Assembly (NCBI GenBank): GCA_944380875.1 | Contig: CALWJA010000038.1 | Span: forward strand, 1-64,000 | Direction of reading: 5' to 3' | DNA length: 64,000 bases | Source of the DNA: an uncultured Clostridia bacterium | GTDB lineage: Bacteria; Bacillota; Clostridia; Oscillospirales; Acutalibacteraceae | Shown here: positions 55,512 through 63,982 of the stretch, in pieces | How the letters are laid out: every line of letters starts with the position of its first letter | Position numbering within the stretch: the first letter of the stretch is position 1 | The notes under the pieces: generated by a model | What the model saw: the letters and a program-made list of their open reading frames with translations, nothing else | What the model was told of the DNA's origin: nothing | The model's database searches: none | Made by a program: the position numbers and the translations under genes

Positions 55512-56408
55512 ATGACTCCAACCATCAAAGAATGGGTACATCCCCAATACGGCCGTTGTGTAACCATCTCTGCAGGGCCGGTAACCGCTCTTGTTACCAT
55601 TGAACGAGGCCCCCGTATCCTTTCTTACTCCTTTTCAGAAGGAGAAAACATATTGTATACAGAAGCTCTCCCACAAAAACAAACAGGGTTTCTTTCTATG
55701 GGAGGGCACAGAGTGGCGCTCTCTCCGGAACAGGAGAATTCCTATTATCCGGATAATGAACCTGTAACTTACACCATTTTGGAAAACGGTGTGGGATTCA
55801 CCGCGCCCCGCCAAAAAAGCTCTGGACTCCAATTTTCCATGGATCTTCTTTTTAATGAAAAAACAGCCGATATGATGATCGTCCACACCTTGAAAAACCA
55901 TTCCAAAGAAAGAATTCACGCAGGGATTTGGTCTATTACTATGCTCTTGCCTGAAGGCATCCTGCTTTTACCGCAGAATACAGCCCCGGGAGACGAAACA
56001 GCCCCCAGCCGTATCCTTGCTTTCTGGCCTGGAAGTTCCCCAAAAGATCACCGGTTCCACTTGGGAGAAAACGACCAGTATATCCGAGTAGACGCCCTCT
56101 GTGAAAACCGCCCTTTTACTATGGGCATAAATAACCAGCCGGGCTGGGCAGTCTATATGAAAGGAAAAAACACTCTGCTACAGCGATATGTTCACAACCA
56201 AGGTGCTTGGTATCCCAATCACGGATGTTCTTTCCGAACTGCCGTTACAGAGAACTGTCTGCGTATGGAAACCTTCAGCCCCCTGTTTTGGTTGGAACCA
56301 GGAAATACGATCCGTCATGCAGAAAATCTATCTCTGTTTCAAACTCCCCAAAATGCCGATCTGAAAACCGAGGCCGGTATCCATGATTTTCTGGAAAATC
56401 TTCAATAA
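55512..56408 (+). CDS. DUF4380-like / mutarotase-like beta-sandwich protein
   Basis: A 298-residue protein with the beta-rich pattern of the galactose mutarotase superfamily. The stretch ERGPRILSYSFSEGENILY, then GGHRVALSPEQENSYYPDNEPV and a final FSPLFWLEPGNTIRHAENLSLF fit DUF4380. Such proteins bind carbohydrates; no activity is known. It follows tmcAL by 32 bases with a GAGG site and may be co-transcribed, yet it could also relate to the sugar cluster downstream. Confidence 0.65.
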   Translation: MTPTIKEWVHPQYGRCVTISAGPVTALVTIERGPRILSYSFSEGENILYTEALPQKQTGFLSMGGHRVALSPEQENSYYPDNEPVTYTILENGVGFTAPRQKSSGLQFSMDLLFNEKTADMMIVHTLKNHSKERIHAGIWSITMLLPEGILLLPQNTAPGDETAPSRILAFWPGSSPKDHRFHLGENDQYIRVDALCENRPFTMGINNQPGWAVYMKGKNTLLQRYVHNQGAWYPNHGCSFRTAVTENCLRMETFSPLFWLEPGNTIRHAENLSLFQTPQNADLKTEAGIHDFLENLQ

Positions 56409-56463
56409 TAGTATTATTTAGTTCATCCTTTTCCCCTTTGTCTCATACCTGCCGTATCAAAGG

Positions 56464-56504
56464 AAAGAGAGAAGTCACATGCAAAAATGACTTCTCTCTT
56501 TTTG
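56464..56504. terminator. Terminator between the DUF4380-like gene and the sugar cluster
   Basis: AGAGAGAAGTCA pairs with TGACTTCTCTCT around a ten-base loop with T-tract on the plus strand and A-run on the other side. It can end both converging units. Confidence 0.8.
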
Positions 56505-56556
56505 TTTATTGAAAGGAGCTAATGTATATCACTTTACGATTCTAAAGCATTTGCTT

Positions 56557-57351
56557 TCAACCCAAGCACTTTCTCAACACCTGGATGCCTCGGGCAAGAT
56601 CCGTTTCCGGTGTCTCCGAATATGCTTCTATACTGCATCTTCCGCTATATCCAGCCTCCTGGAGAACCTCAAAAAAGGCTGTATATTCAGAATTCGCTTC
56701 TAAGGGAAAAATTCGCCCTTTTGGATCCGCAAAATGTGCATGACGGAGTGTCGGAGTCCACTTTCGGAGTGTTTGGAGAGTATCCTTTTCCATGACAAAG
56801 TGGTAATAATCCACTAATAGCCTTACTTCCGGCATGGAGACTGCTTCCATCAAAGCGGCTCCTTCCGAAAGATTCAGAATCAAATTGCTTTCCTTGCGGT
56901 TCAATGGTTCAATCGCAATAACGATCCCATATTCCCCGCAAATTTCTCCGGCTTTTTTCAAGACGGCGACTACCTGCCGAAAAGCTTCTTCCTTATCAAA
57001 TCCATCCGGCACATTTTTGGCGCCGGAACTTCCAAAAACGATTACTTTTGCTCCCAATTTCGCGGCACGAGGCACAGCACGCTGCATATATTCCTCCGCT
57101 TTGGAAAGATCCGCCTGGGGACCTGTCAACCGGACAGAAGCCGGAAAGAAATTGTTGCAGCATTCACACGGAATCCCAAACCGAGAAAGGGAATCACAAA
57201 GTGTCTGAAAATCCGAATCCGAAAGTTCCATAACCTGCGCGAGGGGAAGCTCCACATAATCGTACCCATATTTCTGCAAAGAGCCAATCCACTGGGAACC
57301 GGTCGCGTTCCCCTCACGAGCCAGCATGTTTACACAGCAGCCAATTTTCAC
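56557..57351 (-). CDS. TIM-barrel sugar isomerase/epimerase (AP-endonuclease-2 fold)
   Basis: A 264-residue protein of the xylose-isomerase-like superfamily. Metal ligands expected for ketose 3-epimerases and hydroxypyruvate-type isomerases are visible: E in VIAIEPLNRKESN (about 146-158), D in LLVDYYHF, H in LRHAHFADPKGR and E in CSIEAYSE (about 243-250). The EPLNRKESN segment favours a ketose 3-epimerase-like enzyme; hydroxypyruvate isomerase is the alternative given its garR neighbour. It is the last gene of the cluster and overlaps the reductase stop by four bases. Confidence 0.75.
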   Translation of the reverse strand: MKIGCCVNMLAREGNATGSQWIGSLQKYGYDYVELPLAQVMELSDSDFQTLCDSLSRFGIPCECCNNFFPASVRLTGPQADLSKAEEYMQRAVPRAAKLGAKVIVFGSSGAKNVPDGFDKEEAFRQVVAVLKKAGEICGEYGIVIAIEPLNRKESNLILNLSEGAALMEAVSMPEVRLLVDYYHFVMEKDTLQTLRKWTPTLRHAHFADPKGRIFPLEANSEYTAFFEVLQEAGYSGRCSIEAYSETPETDLARGIQVLRKCLG

Positions 57352-58235
57352 AGAGGCTTCACCTCAACATTTTCCGCCTCTTCATAGCAGCGGACAAGAG
57401 CGCTGTGGTCGCATTTCTCCAGACCTTCATCCTTCAAATGGTTCATCATGGCGAGAACCTTCTCCGTAAGCGGCAGATCCATATCCACTGCCTCTGCCGC
57501 GTTCATGGCGTTGTTCAGATCTTTAATATGCAGTTCAATGCGGAAACCGGGTTTGAAATCACGGTTTAAAACCATGGGAGCCTTTGCATTCAAAACCGTG
57601 CTGCCTGCAAGGCCGCCTTTAATGGCATCAAATACATTTTTGGGGTCTACACCGGACTTGGTAGCCAAAACGAAAGCTTCCGACATTGCTGCAATATTTA
57701 CTGCAACAATAATCTGATTGGCAAGTTTCGTCATATTGCCGCTGCCGATCTTACCTACCAAAACAGCGGAAGAGCCCATTTTCAGCAGGATGTCCTTTAC
57801 CTTATCATATACTTCCTGCTCGCCGCCGCACATGATGGAAAGCGTTCCGTCTACAGCTTTGGGTTCGCCGCCGCTTACGGGTGCGTCGATCATATGAGCG
57901 CCCTTTTCCCGAACCAGTTTCTCCAGCTCGATGGAAACATTGGGATCGATGGAAGACATATCTACTACAATAGCACCGGGACGAATTCCTTCCAGAACAC
58001 CATTTTCACCGGTCAGAACTGTACGAACCTGGGGAGAGTTGGGCAGCATGGTGATAATAATATCACACTTCTGGGCAACCTCTTTGGAAGTTTCCGCACT
58101 TTCAGCGCCGCAGGCCACTACATCCGCAACCGCTTCCTTGACAATATCGCATACACAGAGATCATATCCAGCCTTAATCAGGTTTTTAGACATAGGACGT
58201 CCCATAATGCCAAGACCAATAAAACCAATTTTCAT
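57348..58235 (-). CDS. garR: 2-hydroxy-3-oxopropionate (tartronate semialdehyde) reductase
   Basis: A 295-residue beta-hydroxyacid dehydrogenase. NAD(P) motif GLGIMGRPMSKNLIKAGY (7-24), substrate loop DAPVSGGEPKAVDGTLS, catalytic lysine in GSGNMTKLANQIIVA (about 171), and GGLAGSTVLNAKAPMV plus FKPGFRIELHIKDLNNA. From memory these stretches agree closely with E. coli GarR, closer than with the related sulfolactaldehyde reductase YihU. The expected product is D-glycerate. AGGAGG site. Confidence 0.8.
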   Translation of the reverse strand: MKIGFIGLGIMGRPMSKNLIKAGYDLCVCDIVKEAVADVVACGAESAETSKEVAQKCDIIITMLPNSPQVRTVLTGENGVLEGIRPGAIVVDMSSIDPNVSIELEKLVREKGAHMIDAPVSGGEPKAVDGTLSIMCGGEQEVYDKVKDILLKMGSSAVLVGKIGSGNMTKLANQIIVAVNIAAMSEAFVLATKSGVDPKNVFDAIKGGLAGSTVLNAKAPMVLNRDFKPGFRIELHIKDLNNAMNAAEAVDMDLPLTEKVLAMMNHLKDEGLEKCDHSALVRCYEEAENVEVKPL

Positions 58236-58277
58236 TTTATTTTCCTCCTGTTAACAGAATATAGAATTACCATTGTC

Positions 58278-59207
58278 TTATTTCAAAGCTTTTTTAACAG
58301 CTTCCGCAATATGAGGAGCTGTAAGCCCATATGCTTCCAAAAGTTCCGCGTGGGAATGGGCGGACTGCCCAAAACGATCCATTACGGCTACTGCCTCCAT
58401 AGGAATGCCGGCACCTCTGAAGATATAGCTAAGCTGCATGCCCAGTCCTCCGTATATGGAGCATTCCTCACAGCTCACAATAGCTTTCGCGCCTTCGGCG
58501 GCACTGCGTACAGCCGCTTCATCCATAGGTTTGACCGCCGGAATATGTACCACTTTCACACTGATCCCTTCGGTCTGCAGCATCTCTGCAGCCTTCAGTG
58601 CCTCGTGAATCATAATTCCAATACTAAATATTACAGCATCCGTACCTTCCCGTACAACTACAGGCTTCTTAGGATCATATTCTCCGTTTTCCGGGAATAC
58701 ATCCGGCAAATCATTCCGGCTCAAGCGGATATAGACAGGTCCTTCGGCTGCAGCCGCCCAACGGACAGCTTTCCTGGTCTCTATACCGTCGCAAGGAGTC
58801 AAAACCGTCATATTCGGCAGAACACTCATAATCGCTATATCATCTATAGCCTGATGAGTCGCTCCATCACCGAAATCGGAAAGTCCTGAACTGGAACCTA
58901 CGATTCTTACAGGCAGGTTTGCTGTGCAGATGCTCTGGCGAATCTGGTCATATGCTCGACCGGAAGCAAACACTGCAAAAGAGTTTACAAAAGGAATCTT
59001 TCCGCCCAAAGCCAGTCCTGCGGCAAAGCTGGTCATATCCTGTTCGGCAATGCCCATTTCAAAATATCTTTCGGGGAACTCTTTTCCAAAAAGGCTGCTC
59101 ATGGTAGAAAGGCCCAGGTCTGCCTCAAGCGCCACTATGTTCTGATTTTCATGGCCCAGCTCCACAAGGGTCTTGCCATATTCCTGCCGCTGGTTGTGTT
59201 TACTCAT
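58278..59207 (-). CDS. Transketolase C-terminal subunit
   Basis: A 309-residue protein equal to the pyrimidine-binding and C-terminal domains of transketolase. The cofactor-activating glutamate is in YFEMGIAEQDMTSFAAGLAL (about residue 55), followed by FAVFASGRAYDQIRQSI and GSSSGLSDFGDGATHQAIDDIA. Its ATG overlaps the N-terminal subunit stop by four bases. Split transketolases with small substrates are used in several dedicated sugar pathways. Confidence 0.92.
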   Translation of the reverse strand: MSKHNQRQEYGKTLVELGHENQNIVALEADLGLSTMSSLFGKEFPERYFEMGIAEQDMTSFAAGLALGGKIPFVNSFAVFASGRAYDQIRQSICTANLPVRIVGSSSGLSDFGDGATHQAIDDIAIMSVLPNMTVLTPCDGIETRKAVRWAAAAEGPVYIRLSRNDLPDVFPENGEYDPKKPVVVREGTDAVIFSIGIMIHEALKAAEMLQTEGISVKVVHIPAVKPMDEAAVRSAAEGAKAIVSCEECSIYGGLGMQLSYIFRGAGIPMEAVAVMDRFGQSAHSHAELLEAYGLTAPHIAEAVKKALK

Positions 59208-60049
59208 AGGAGCGCCTCCTCTCTTTTTGCAAGCACTTCCAATGCTTCATTATACAGTTCCTGTGTCAGGGTTCCGTTATGGAAAGAAGCCACATTTTCT
59301 GCGAACGGAATTCCTTTGCCCTTAATGGTATGAGCAATAATAGCTGTAGGACGGCCTTTAACCTGATCGGCTTTTTCAAAAGCCTCCACGATTTCCTGTA
59401 TATTGTGGCCGTCAATTTCCTGAACGGCGAAACCAAAGGCTTCAAAACGTCCTGCAATGTTCTCAATGGGGAAACGATCCACAGTCTTTCCAGTAGCCTG
59501 CAGGCCGTTTTTATCCACTATAACACGAAGATTATCCAGCTTGAAATTCACAGCTGCCATCAGAGCTTCCCAGATCTGCCCTTCTGCCAATTCACCATCG
59601 CCGGCAGCAACAAATACCCGGGCAGGATTTTGATCCAGCTTCAAGGATGCAGCCATACCTGCGGCAATGGAGACTCCCTGGCCCAGAGAACCTGTGTTGG
59701 CCTCAAGACCTGTGAGCTTACGCAGATCAGGATGCCCCTGAAGGGGAGAGCCGAAATTCTTCAGAGTTTTCAGCAAAGCTTTGTCGAAATACCCGCACTC
59801 TGCCAAAGCCGCATACTGCACAATAGCAGCATGCCCTTTGCTCAGAATCAACCGGTCGCGTTCCGGCAGTTTCGGATTTTTCGGATCATGGTGCATAGTA
59901 TGAAAATACAGCACGGAAATAATATCCGCCAATGAACAGGATCCGCCAAGATGGCCCGCCATACCCACACCGATCATTTCTACAACATCCCGGCGGATAT
60001 GGTTGGCATTTCTCTCCAGATCCCGTGCGGCTGTTAATGATATTGCCAC
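59204..60049 (-). CDS. Transketolase N-terminal subunit
   Basis: A 281-residue protein equal to the diphosphate-binding domain. It contains AGHLGGSCSLADIISVLYF, the thiamine diphosphate motif GDGELAEGQIWEALMAAVNFKLDNL (about 150-175) and FDKALLKTLKNFGSPLQGHPD. The start is GTG 60049, seven bases after AGAGGG. It forms the holoenzyme with the next gene. Being inside a glycosidase/regulator cluster suggests a dedicated rather than a central pentose-phosphate role. Confidence 0.92.
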   Translation of the reverse strand: MAISLTAARDLERNANHIRRDVVEMIGVGMAGHLGGSCSLADIISVLYFHTMHHDPKNPKLPERDRLILSKGHAAIVQYAALAECGYFDKALLKTLKNFGSPLQGHPDLRKLTGLEANTGSLGQGVSIAAGMAASLKLDQNPARVFVAAGDGELAEGQIWEALMAAVNFKLDNLRVIVDKNGLQATGKTVDRFPIENIAGRFEAFGFAVQEIDGHNIQEIVEAFEKADQVKGRPTAIIAHTIKGKGIPFAENVASFHNGTLTQELYNEALEVLAKREEALL

Positions 60050-60093
60050 GTTATATCCCTCTTTTCCTTCCTTATTGCAATATAGTATTTAAG

Positions 60094-60774
60094 TTACATA
60101 TTTTCCAGCATTTCACGTACACGAAGGAAACCGGTAGAACCGCTGTTGTATACAGGGACCTTCGTCTCACCCAGGAAGGGAGCCAGAGCAGACATGGAAA
60201 GCTGTGCCATAACGATGCAATCCACTTCTTCTGAAAGCTTATTGATAGCGTCTACCAATATAGCGTTATGAGCCTCTATATCCCCTCTGGAATATGCTTC
60301 AAAAGCTTCCTCGCAGAGGACAGTTTTGCATTCGATTTCCTTTCCTGCTTCTTTTGCAGCAATCTGCAGAAGTCTCTCGGAAGAAGGAACTGTGGTAGCC
60401 AGAGTAGCCAAAAGACCAATCTTTTTGCCGGTCTGAACCGCTTTTTCCATCATAGGACGGTCAATCTGTGCGATGGGGGTATCAATCATAGGACGGCCAA
60501 GCTCAGCCGCAAAGTTAAAGGTAGAGCAAGCCAGAAGGATCATATCTACGCCGGCTTCTTCCAGATTGTGAGCATACTGGGCGAATTTATAATAATTGCG
60601 CTTCGGAATAACTCCCGCACCAGCTGCAATATTATCCCTCTGAATGGTATCATCACACAGATGCATGATGGAAACCTCAGGAATATATTCCTGAATGTAC
60701 GGCCGCATAGCCTCGATGGTAATGTGGGAAGCATGGATAATTCCCAACGTCTTTCCGGACAGATCTTTGCTCAT
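60094..60774 (-). CDS. Asp/Glu racemase superfamily protein with one catalytic cysteine
   Basis: A 226-residue protein of the aspartate/glutamate/hydantoin racemase fold. The first catalytic cysteine is present in MILLACSTFNF (C83). At the second, where members have GC followed by a small residue, the sequence reads VMAQLSMSAL, so Q191 stands in place of cysteine. A two-base racemase reaction is thus unlikely. A one-cysteine isomerase, decarboxylase or lyase activity is possible. AAGGAGG site; 44 bases before the transketolase genes. Confidence 0.78.
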   Translation of the reverse strand: MSKDLSGKTLGIIHASHITIEAMRPYIQEYIPEVSIMHLCDDTIQRDNIAAGAGVIPKRNYYKFAQYAHNLEEAGVDMILLACSTFNFAAELGRPMIDTPIAQIDRPMMEKAVQTGKKIGLLATLATTVPSSERLLQIAAKEAGKEIECKTVLCEEAFEAYSRGDIEAHNAILVDAINKLSEEVDCIVMAQLSMSALAPFLGETKVPVYNSGSTGFLRVREMLENM

Positions 60775-60873
60775 TTCAATTTCCTCCTTAAATATTGTAC
60801 AGAATATGTTTCAAAAGCATCCGTATGCGAGGGGCACAAATGCCTTTCCTCATGGGTACTTTCTTTTTAAAAA

Positions 60874-63036
60874 CTATGGCAAAGGATCATACAATACCGT
60901 TGCCTTTTCTTTGCGCCCTTCCGGCATAAAGCAAATTTCAATCTCTCTCTGCCGGCCTGGGAACAGGGATGATATGCCGGTAACCGTAAGCTTTTGCCCG
61001 CCATCATCCCACTTAACAAATGTTTTGGTATATTCTCCTCTTTGGTATCCAAGGGTAATCCCGTCATCTTCATATAACTCGTATTCCCCGTCGGAACCCG
61101 TATATATTTCAAAAGTAAGAGAATCAAAATCATTCTTTTTCTTTGTGTCAATGCACTGTACCACCGGCGCCTTGGCCAAAACACCTCCGGCCGGCACAAA
61201 CAGGGGCAACTCACCTAGAGGAGCAGGAATCGAATACGTTTCTCCGCCTTCATAGGCTTTTCCGGACCAGTAATGATACCACTTTCCTTCGGGAACGTAT
61301 ACATTCCAAGCTTCCGCACTCTTTTGTGTAACCGGAGCTACCAAAAGATTCTTGCCAAAGAAATATTCAGAATCGATAGAAACCGCTTTTTCATCCTGAG
61401 GATAATAACACCACAAAGGACGCATAATCGGTACACCGCCGCACGCCTCATGGGAAAGAGAATAGATGTATGGAAGCAGAGAATAACGGAGATTGATAAT
61501 CTCCCTGCAGATCGGTTCCACACGCGCATCCGGCAGCGCATTTTCAGGCGGCGGACCATCATGGGTCATACCCGGAGCCAATTCCAACGGAATTTCCTCC
61601 AAAGAATGGAATATAGACCATCCCCACGGATTATGTAAAAAGGAGGGTCTTCCGTGCCCCCGGAACATGGGAGTAAAAGCGGAATATTCCATCCAACGCA
61701 GGAAAAGCTCGCCGTCAAATTCCGGCGTGCAGAAAAAGCCGCCGGTATCCGTTCCCCAATATGGAGAACAACTCAAAGCCACATTCAGCCCAATGGGTAT
61801 TTGGTTCTTCAGAGTTTCCCATTCCGAAAGCACATCGCCGGACCAGATAATCCCGCCCCATTTATTAGCTCCCGGAAAAGTATTTCTCTGCATCTGCAAA
61901 GGTCTTACATCCGGATTGAGCTTCAGGGAGCCCTCATAATACATACGATGCCGGCAAAGCCGCTGAGCCATATCTACACCGTCGGCGTCATCCGGCCACC
62001 AGGCTTCGTTTTTAGCCTGAGAATACAGCTTTTCATGGCGTTTCCAGTAGTTTCTGGCATGGTCATATTCCAACGGACTAACGTCTTTATCCGATATTTT
62101 CCCGTGAAGGCCATGATGGCAGCGTGTCACATGAAGGCTGATTTTATATCCCATTCCATGAAGTTCTTCCATAGCCCGTTCAGGATCCGGAAAAACATCT
62201 GGATGCCACTCAAAATTACCGTTGTAAGTATTCCAGCCATAGTCACAGTAACCAGAACCCAAATAAATGAGCAGATCACAAGGGATTTTATGTTCGCGCA
62301 TATATTTGGCACTTTCCATAGCGTAATTCACGCCATTATGTACCAAAGTACGGTAACTCTGCTGATATCCAAAGGCATATTTCGGCGGCATTGGGGGAAG
62401 CCCTGTGAACGCATAATACTCTTTGGCCGCATCCATAGGATCCGCACAATCTACAACGAACACATCGCAGTAGTCGCTCATATATTTTTTAAATTTCCCC
62501 TCCGGCCCCCTAAGGTCTATATCTGCTTTCCAAGGCTGATGGAAATATAGCCCCCAGCCTTCACTGCTTATTACATAGGGCGTTGGGGACACCGCGCTGT
62601 AATTTTCCTGAATTCCCCGGATCTGACCGTCTGTTCTCAGGTCATAATCTTCTCCTCTTCGATCCATCTGCTTTTTAAAGCCATGCCCTAAACCGAAAAG
62701 TTTACCCTTTCCCAATGAAAAAGCCACGTCACCATTGGCGCAGAAACGCAGATTCTGTAAACTCTTTCCGCTACGGCTGACACAAACTTCTAACGGGTTT
62801 TCTTTTACGGATATAGAAAATTCCCCAAAATGAAAGGTTTCTTTCTCCTTACCTTCTATCGTTCCAAGGCTAACAAGAGCAAAAGAAGGTTCGGGCCACT
62901 CCTTGTCTGCCAGATCTAACGTAGAAAAGACTTCTTTCACAGACTCCTTTTCTGGAAGAACAGAAATTCGCAAAGTTTTGCAGCTGATCTCTTGAACGCA
63001 CAATTTTACACTTTCACCATCAATTGTAAACTTCAT
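60874..63036 (-). CDS. Glycoside hydrolase family 31 protein
   Basis: A 720-residue cytosolic enzyme without signal peptide. N-terminal beta-sandwich (about 1-210), then the TIM barrel with FGYQQSYRT, CDYGWNTYNGNFEWHPDVFPDP, and the acid/base aspartate in IIWSGD (D401). The nucleophile is probably D349 or D350 in WWPDDADG, a variant of the usual WxDMNE. The C-terminal beta domains include GVPIMRPLWCYYP and YFFGKNLLVAPV. GH31 enzymes cut alpha-glucosides, alpha-xylosides, alpha-galactosides or sulfoquinovosides. The RxxW sulfonate motif of sulfoquinovosidase is not seen. Start at 63036 after GGGGAG. Confidence 0.88.
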   Translation of the reverse strand: MKFTIDGESVKLCVQEISCKTLRISVLPEKESVKEVFSTLDLADKEWPEPSFALVSLGTIEGKEKETFHFGEFSISVKENPLEVCVSRSGKSLQNLRFCANGDVAFSLGKGKLFGLGHGFKKQMDRRGEDYDLRTDGQIRGIQENYSAVSPTPYVISSEGWGLYFHQPWKADIDLRGPEGKFKKYMSDYCDVFVVDCADPMDAAKEYYAFTGLPPMPPKYAFGYQQSYRTLVHNGVNYAMESAKYMREHKIPCDLLIYLGSGYCDYGWNTYNGNFEWHPDVFPDPERAMEELHGMGYKISLHVTRCHHGLHGKISDKDVSPLEYDHARNYWKRHEKLYSQAKNEAWWPDDADGVDMAQRLCRHRMYYEGSLKLNPDVRPLQMQRNTFPGANKWGGIIWSGDVLSEWETLKNQIPIGLNVALSCSPYWGTDTGGFFCTPEFDGELFLRWMEYSAFTPMFRGHGRPSFLHNPWGWSIFHSLEEIPLELAPGMTHDGPPPENALPDARVEPICREIINLRYSLLPYIYSLSHEACGGVPIMRPLWCYYPQDEKAVSIDSEYFFGKNLLVAPVTQKSAEAWNVYVPEGKWYHYWSGKAYEGGETYSIPAPLGELPLFVPAGGVLAKAPVVQCIDTKKKNDFDSLTFEIYTGSDGEYELYEDDGITLGYQRGEYTKTFVKWDDGGQKLTVTGISSLFPGRQREIEICFMPEGRKEKATVLYDPLP

Positions 63037-63073
63037 AATCTCATCTCCCCTTGATCTTTTTTGCAGAAATATA

Positions 63074-63102
63074 TACATACAAGAACAGCTTTATCTTGTC
63101 AG
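63074..63102 (-). promoter_or_regulatory. Possible promoter of the GH31 gene
   Basis: Minus-strand CTGACA (63097-63102), 17 bases, TATGTA (63074-63079). It overlaps an inverted repeat CTTGT...ACAAG (63095-63114) that could be an operator. Confidence 0.4.
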
Positions 63103-63146
63103 TTATAATACAAGTTTAGATGCTAAAAACAATTTCCCCTCTAGTA

Positions 63147-63863
63147 TTACCTTCTTAATTTATCCTTGAGGTTTTCTAAAGCACCTTTGCTGGTAGCGGA
63201 CAAATGTTCCCGCATCAGTATCTTAGCCTTTTTTGCATCTCTGCATTCCATAGCTTCCAATATTTCGCCATGATAAAAGGAGCCTTTTTCCACACCGATT
63301 GTTTCTACGACTCGATCAAAATACTCTTTGAGAAAATCCCATATGACAGAATAGCATTTAATCAGCACCACATTTTTGGTCATCTGCGCTATATACTTAT
63401 GAAATTCCAAATCGTATTTAGAAAAAAGCTGAATATCGTTTCGGGCCTCCAGCATTTGTTTATAGTTCTCTCGTAAATGACGAAAATCTTCCTCTGTCCC
63501 CCGCTGAGTAGCCAAAGAGACGCTTTCCACTTCTACAATACCGCGAAATTCCATCATATCCCGAATGGTACTTTCTTCCGCGCTGTTAACATAAACGGAA
63601 AGCATTATATTATCGAACAGAGAAACGCCCTCCATATTACGGATGAAGCTTCCCCTGCCCTGACTGGTTTCAATAATATTGTAACTGGCGAGTTTCTTTA
63701 AGGCTTCTCGGATCGTAACCCTACTTACACCAAAAAGCTCTGTCAATTCCTTTTCAGAAGGAAGTTTATCCCCTGGTTTCCAGTTTCCCGAGGCAATCAT
63801 AGCTTTAATTTGTTCAAAAACCTCATCACTTACTTTTTTTCTCTCAATCGCCTGAATAGCCAT
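63147..63863 (-). CDS. GntR family regulator, FadR subfamily (FCD domain)
   Basis: A 238-residue repressor-type regulator. N-terminal winged helix (about 8-75) with KPGDKLPSEKELTELFGVSRVTIREALKKL and the wing TSQGRGSFI. The C-terminal FCD domain has metal/effector ligands in KYDLEFHKYIAQMTKN, the YHGEILEAM histidine and MREHLSATSK. FCD proteins respond to carboxylates or sugar acids. It is the first visible gene of the sugar cluster and probably controls it and itself. GGAGGAGG site. Confidence 0.92.
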   Translation of the reverse strand: MAIQAIERKKVSDEVFEQIKAMIASGNWKPGDKLPSEKELTELFGVSRVTIREALKKLASYNIIETSQGRGSFIRNMEGVSLFDNIMLSVYVNSAEESTIRDMMEFRGIVEVESVSLATQRGTEEDFRHLRENYKQMLEARNDIQLFSKYDLEFHKYIAQMTKNVVLIKCYSVIWDFLKEYFDRVVETIGVEKGSFYHGEILEAMECRDAKKAKILMREHLSATSKGALENLKDKLRR

Positions 63864-63913
63864 AGAAAACCTCCTCCCTTTGATTTCAATATAGTATAAT
63901 TCTATTAAAGCAT

Positions 63914-63982
63914 TCTATAAAAGCATGTAACATGTCTTACAACTGCTAGGTTAATAATATTCTTTTTTCATCAGGATGTCAA
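63914..63982 (-). promoter_or_regulatory. Tandem promoters and dyad operator of the gntR gene
   Basis: Two minus-strand promoters: TTGACA-17-TATTAT (63954-63982) and TTGTAA-17-TATAGA (63914-63942). The perfect dyad CATGTAACATG (63924-63934) lies in the spacer of the second and contains the GT-AC half-sites favoured by FadR-type regulators. It is a likely autorepression site. Confidence 0.55.

Noticed and set aside
60874..63036. GH31 protein as a sulfoquinovosidase
   Set aside because: The region aligning with the sulfonate-binding RxxW segment of E. coli YihQ reads WNTYNGNFEWHPD, without the Arg and Trp; the sulfo-TK identity is therefore only a hypothesis.
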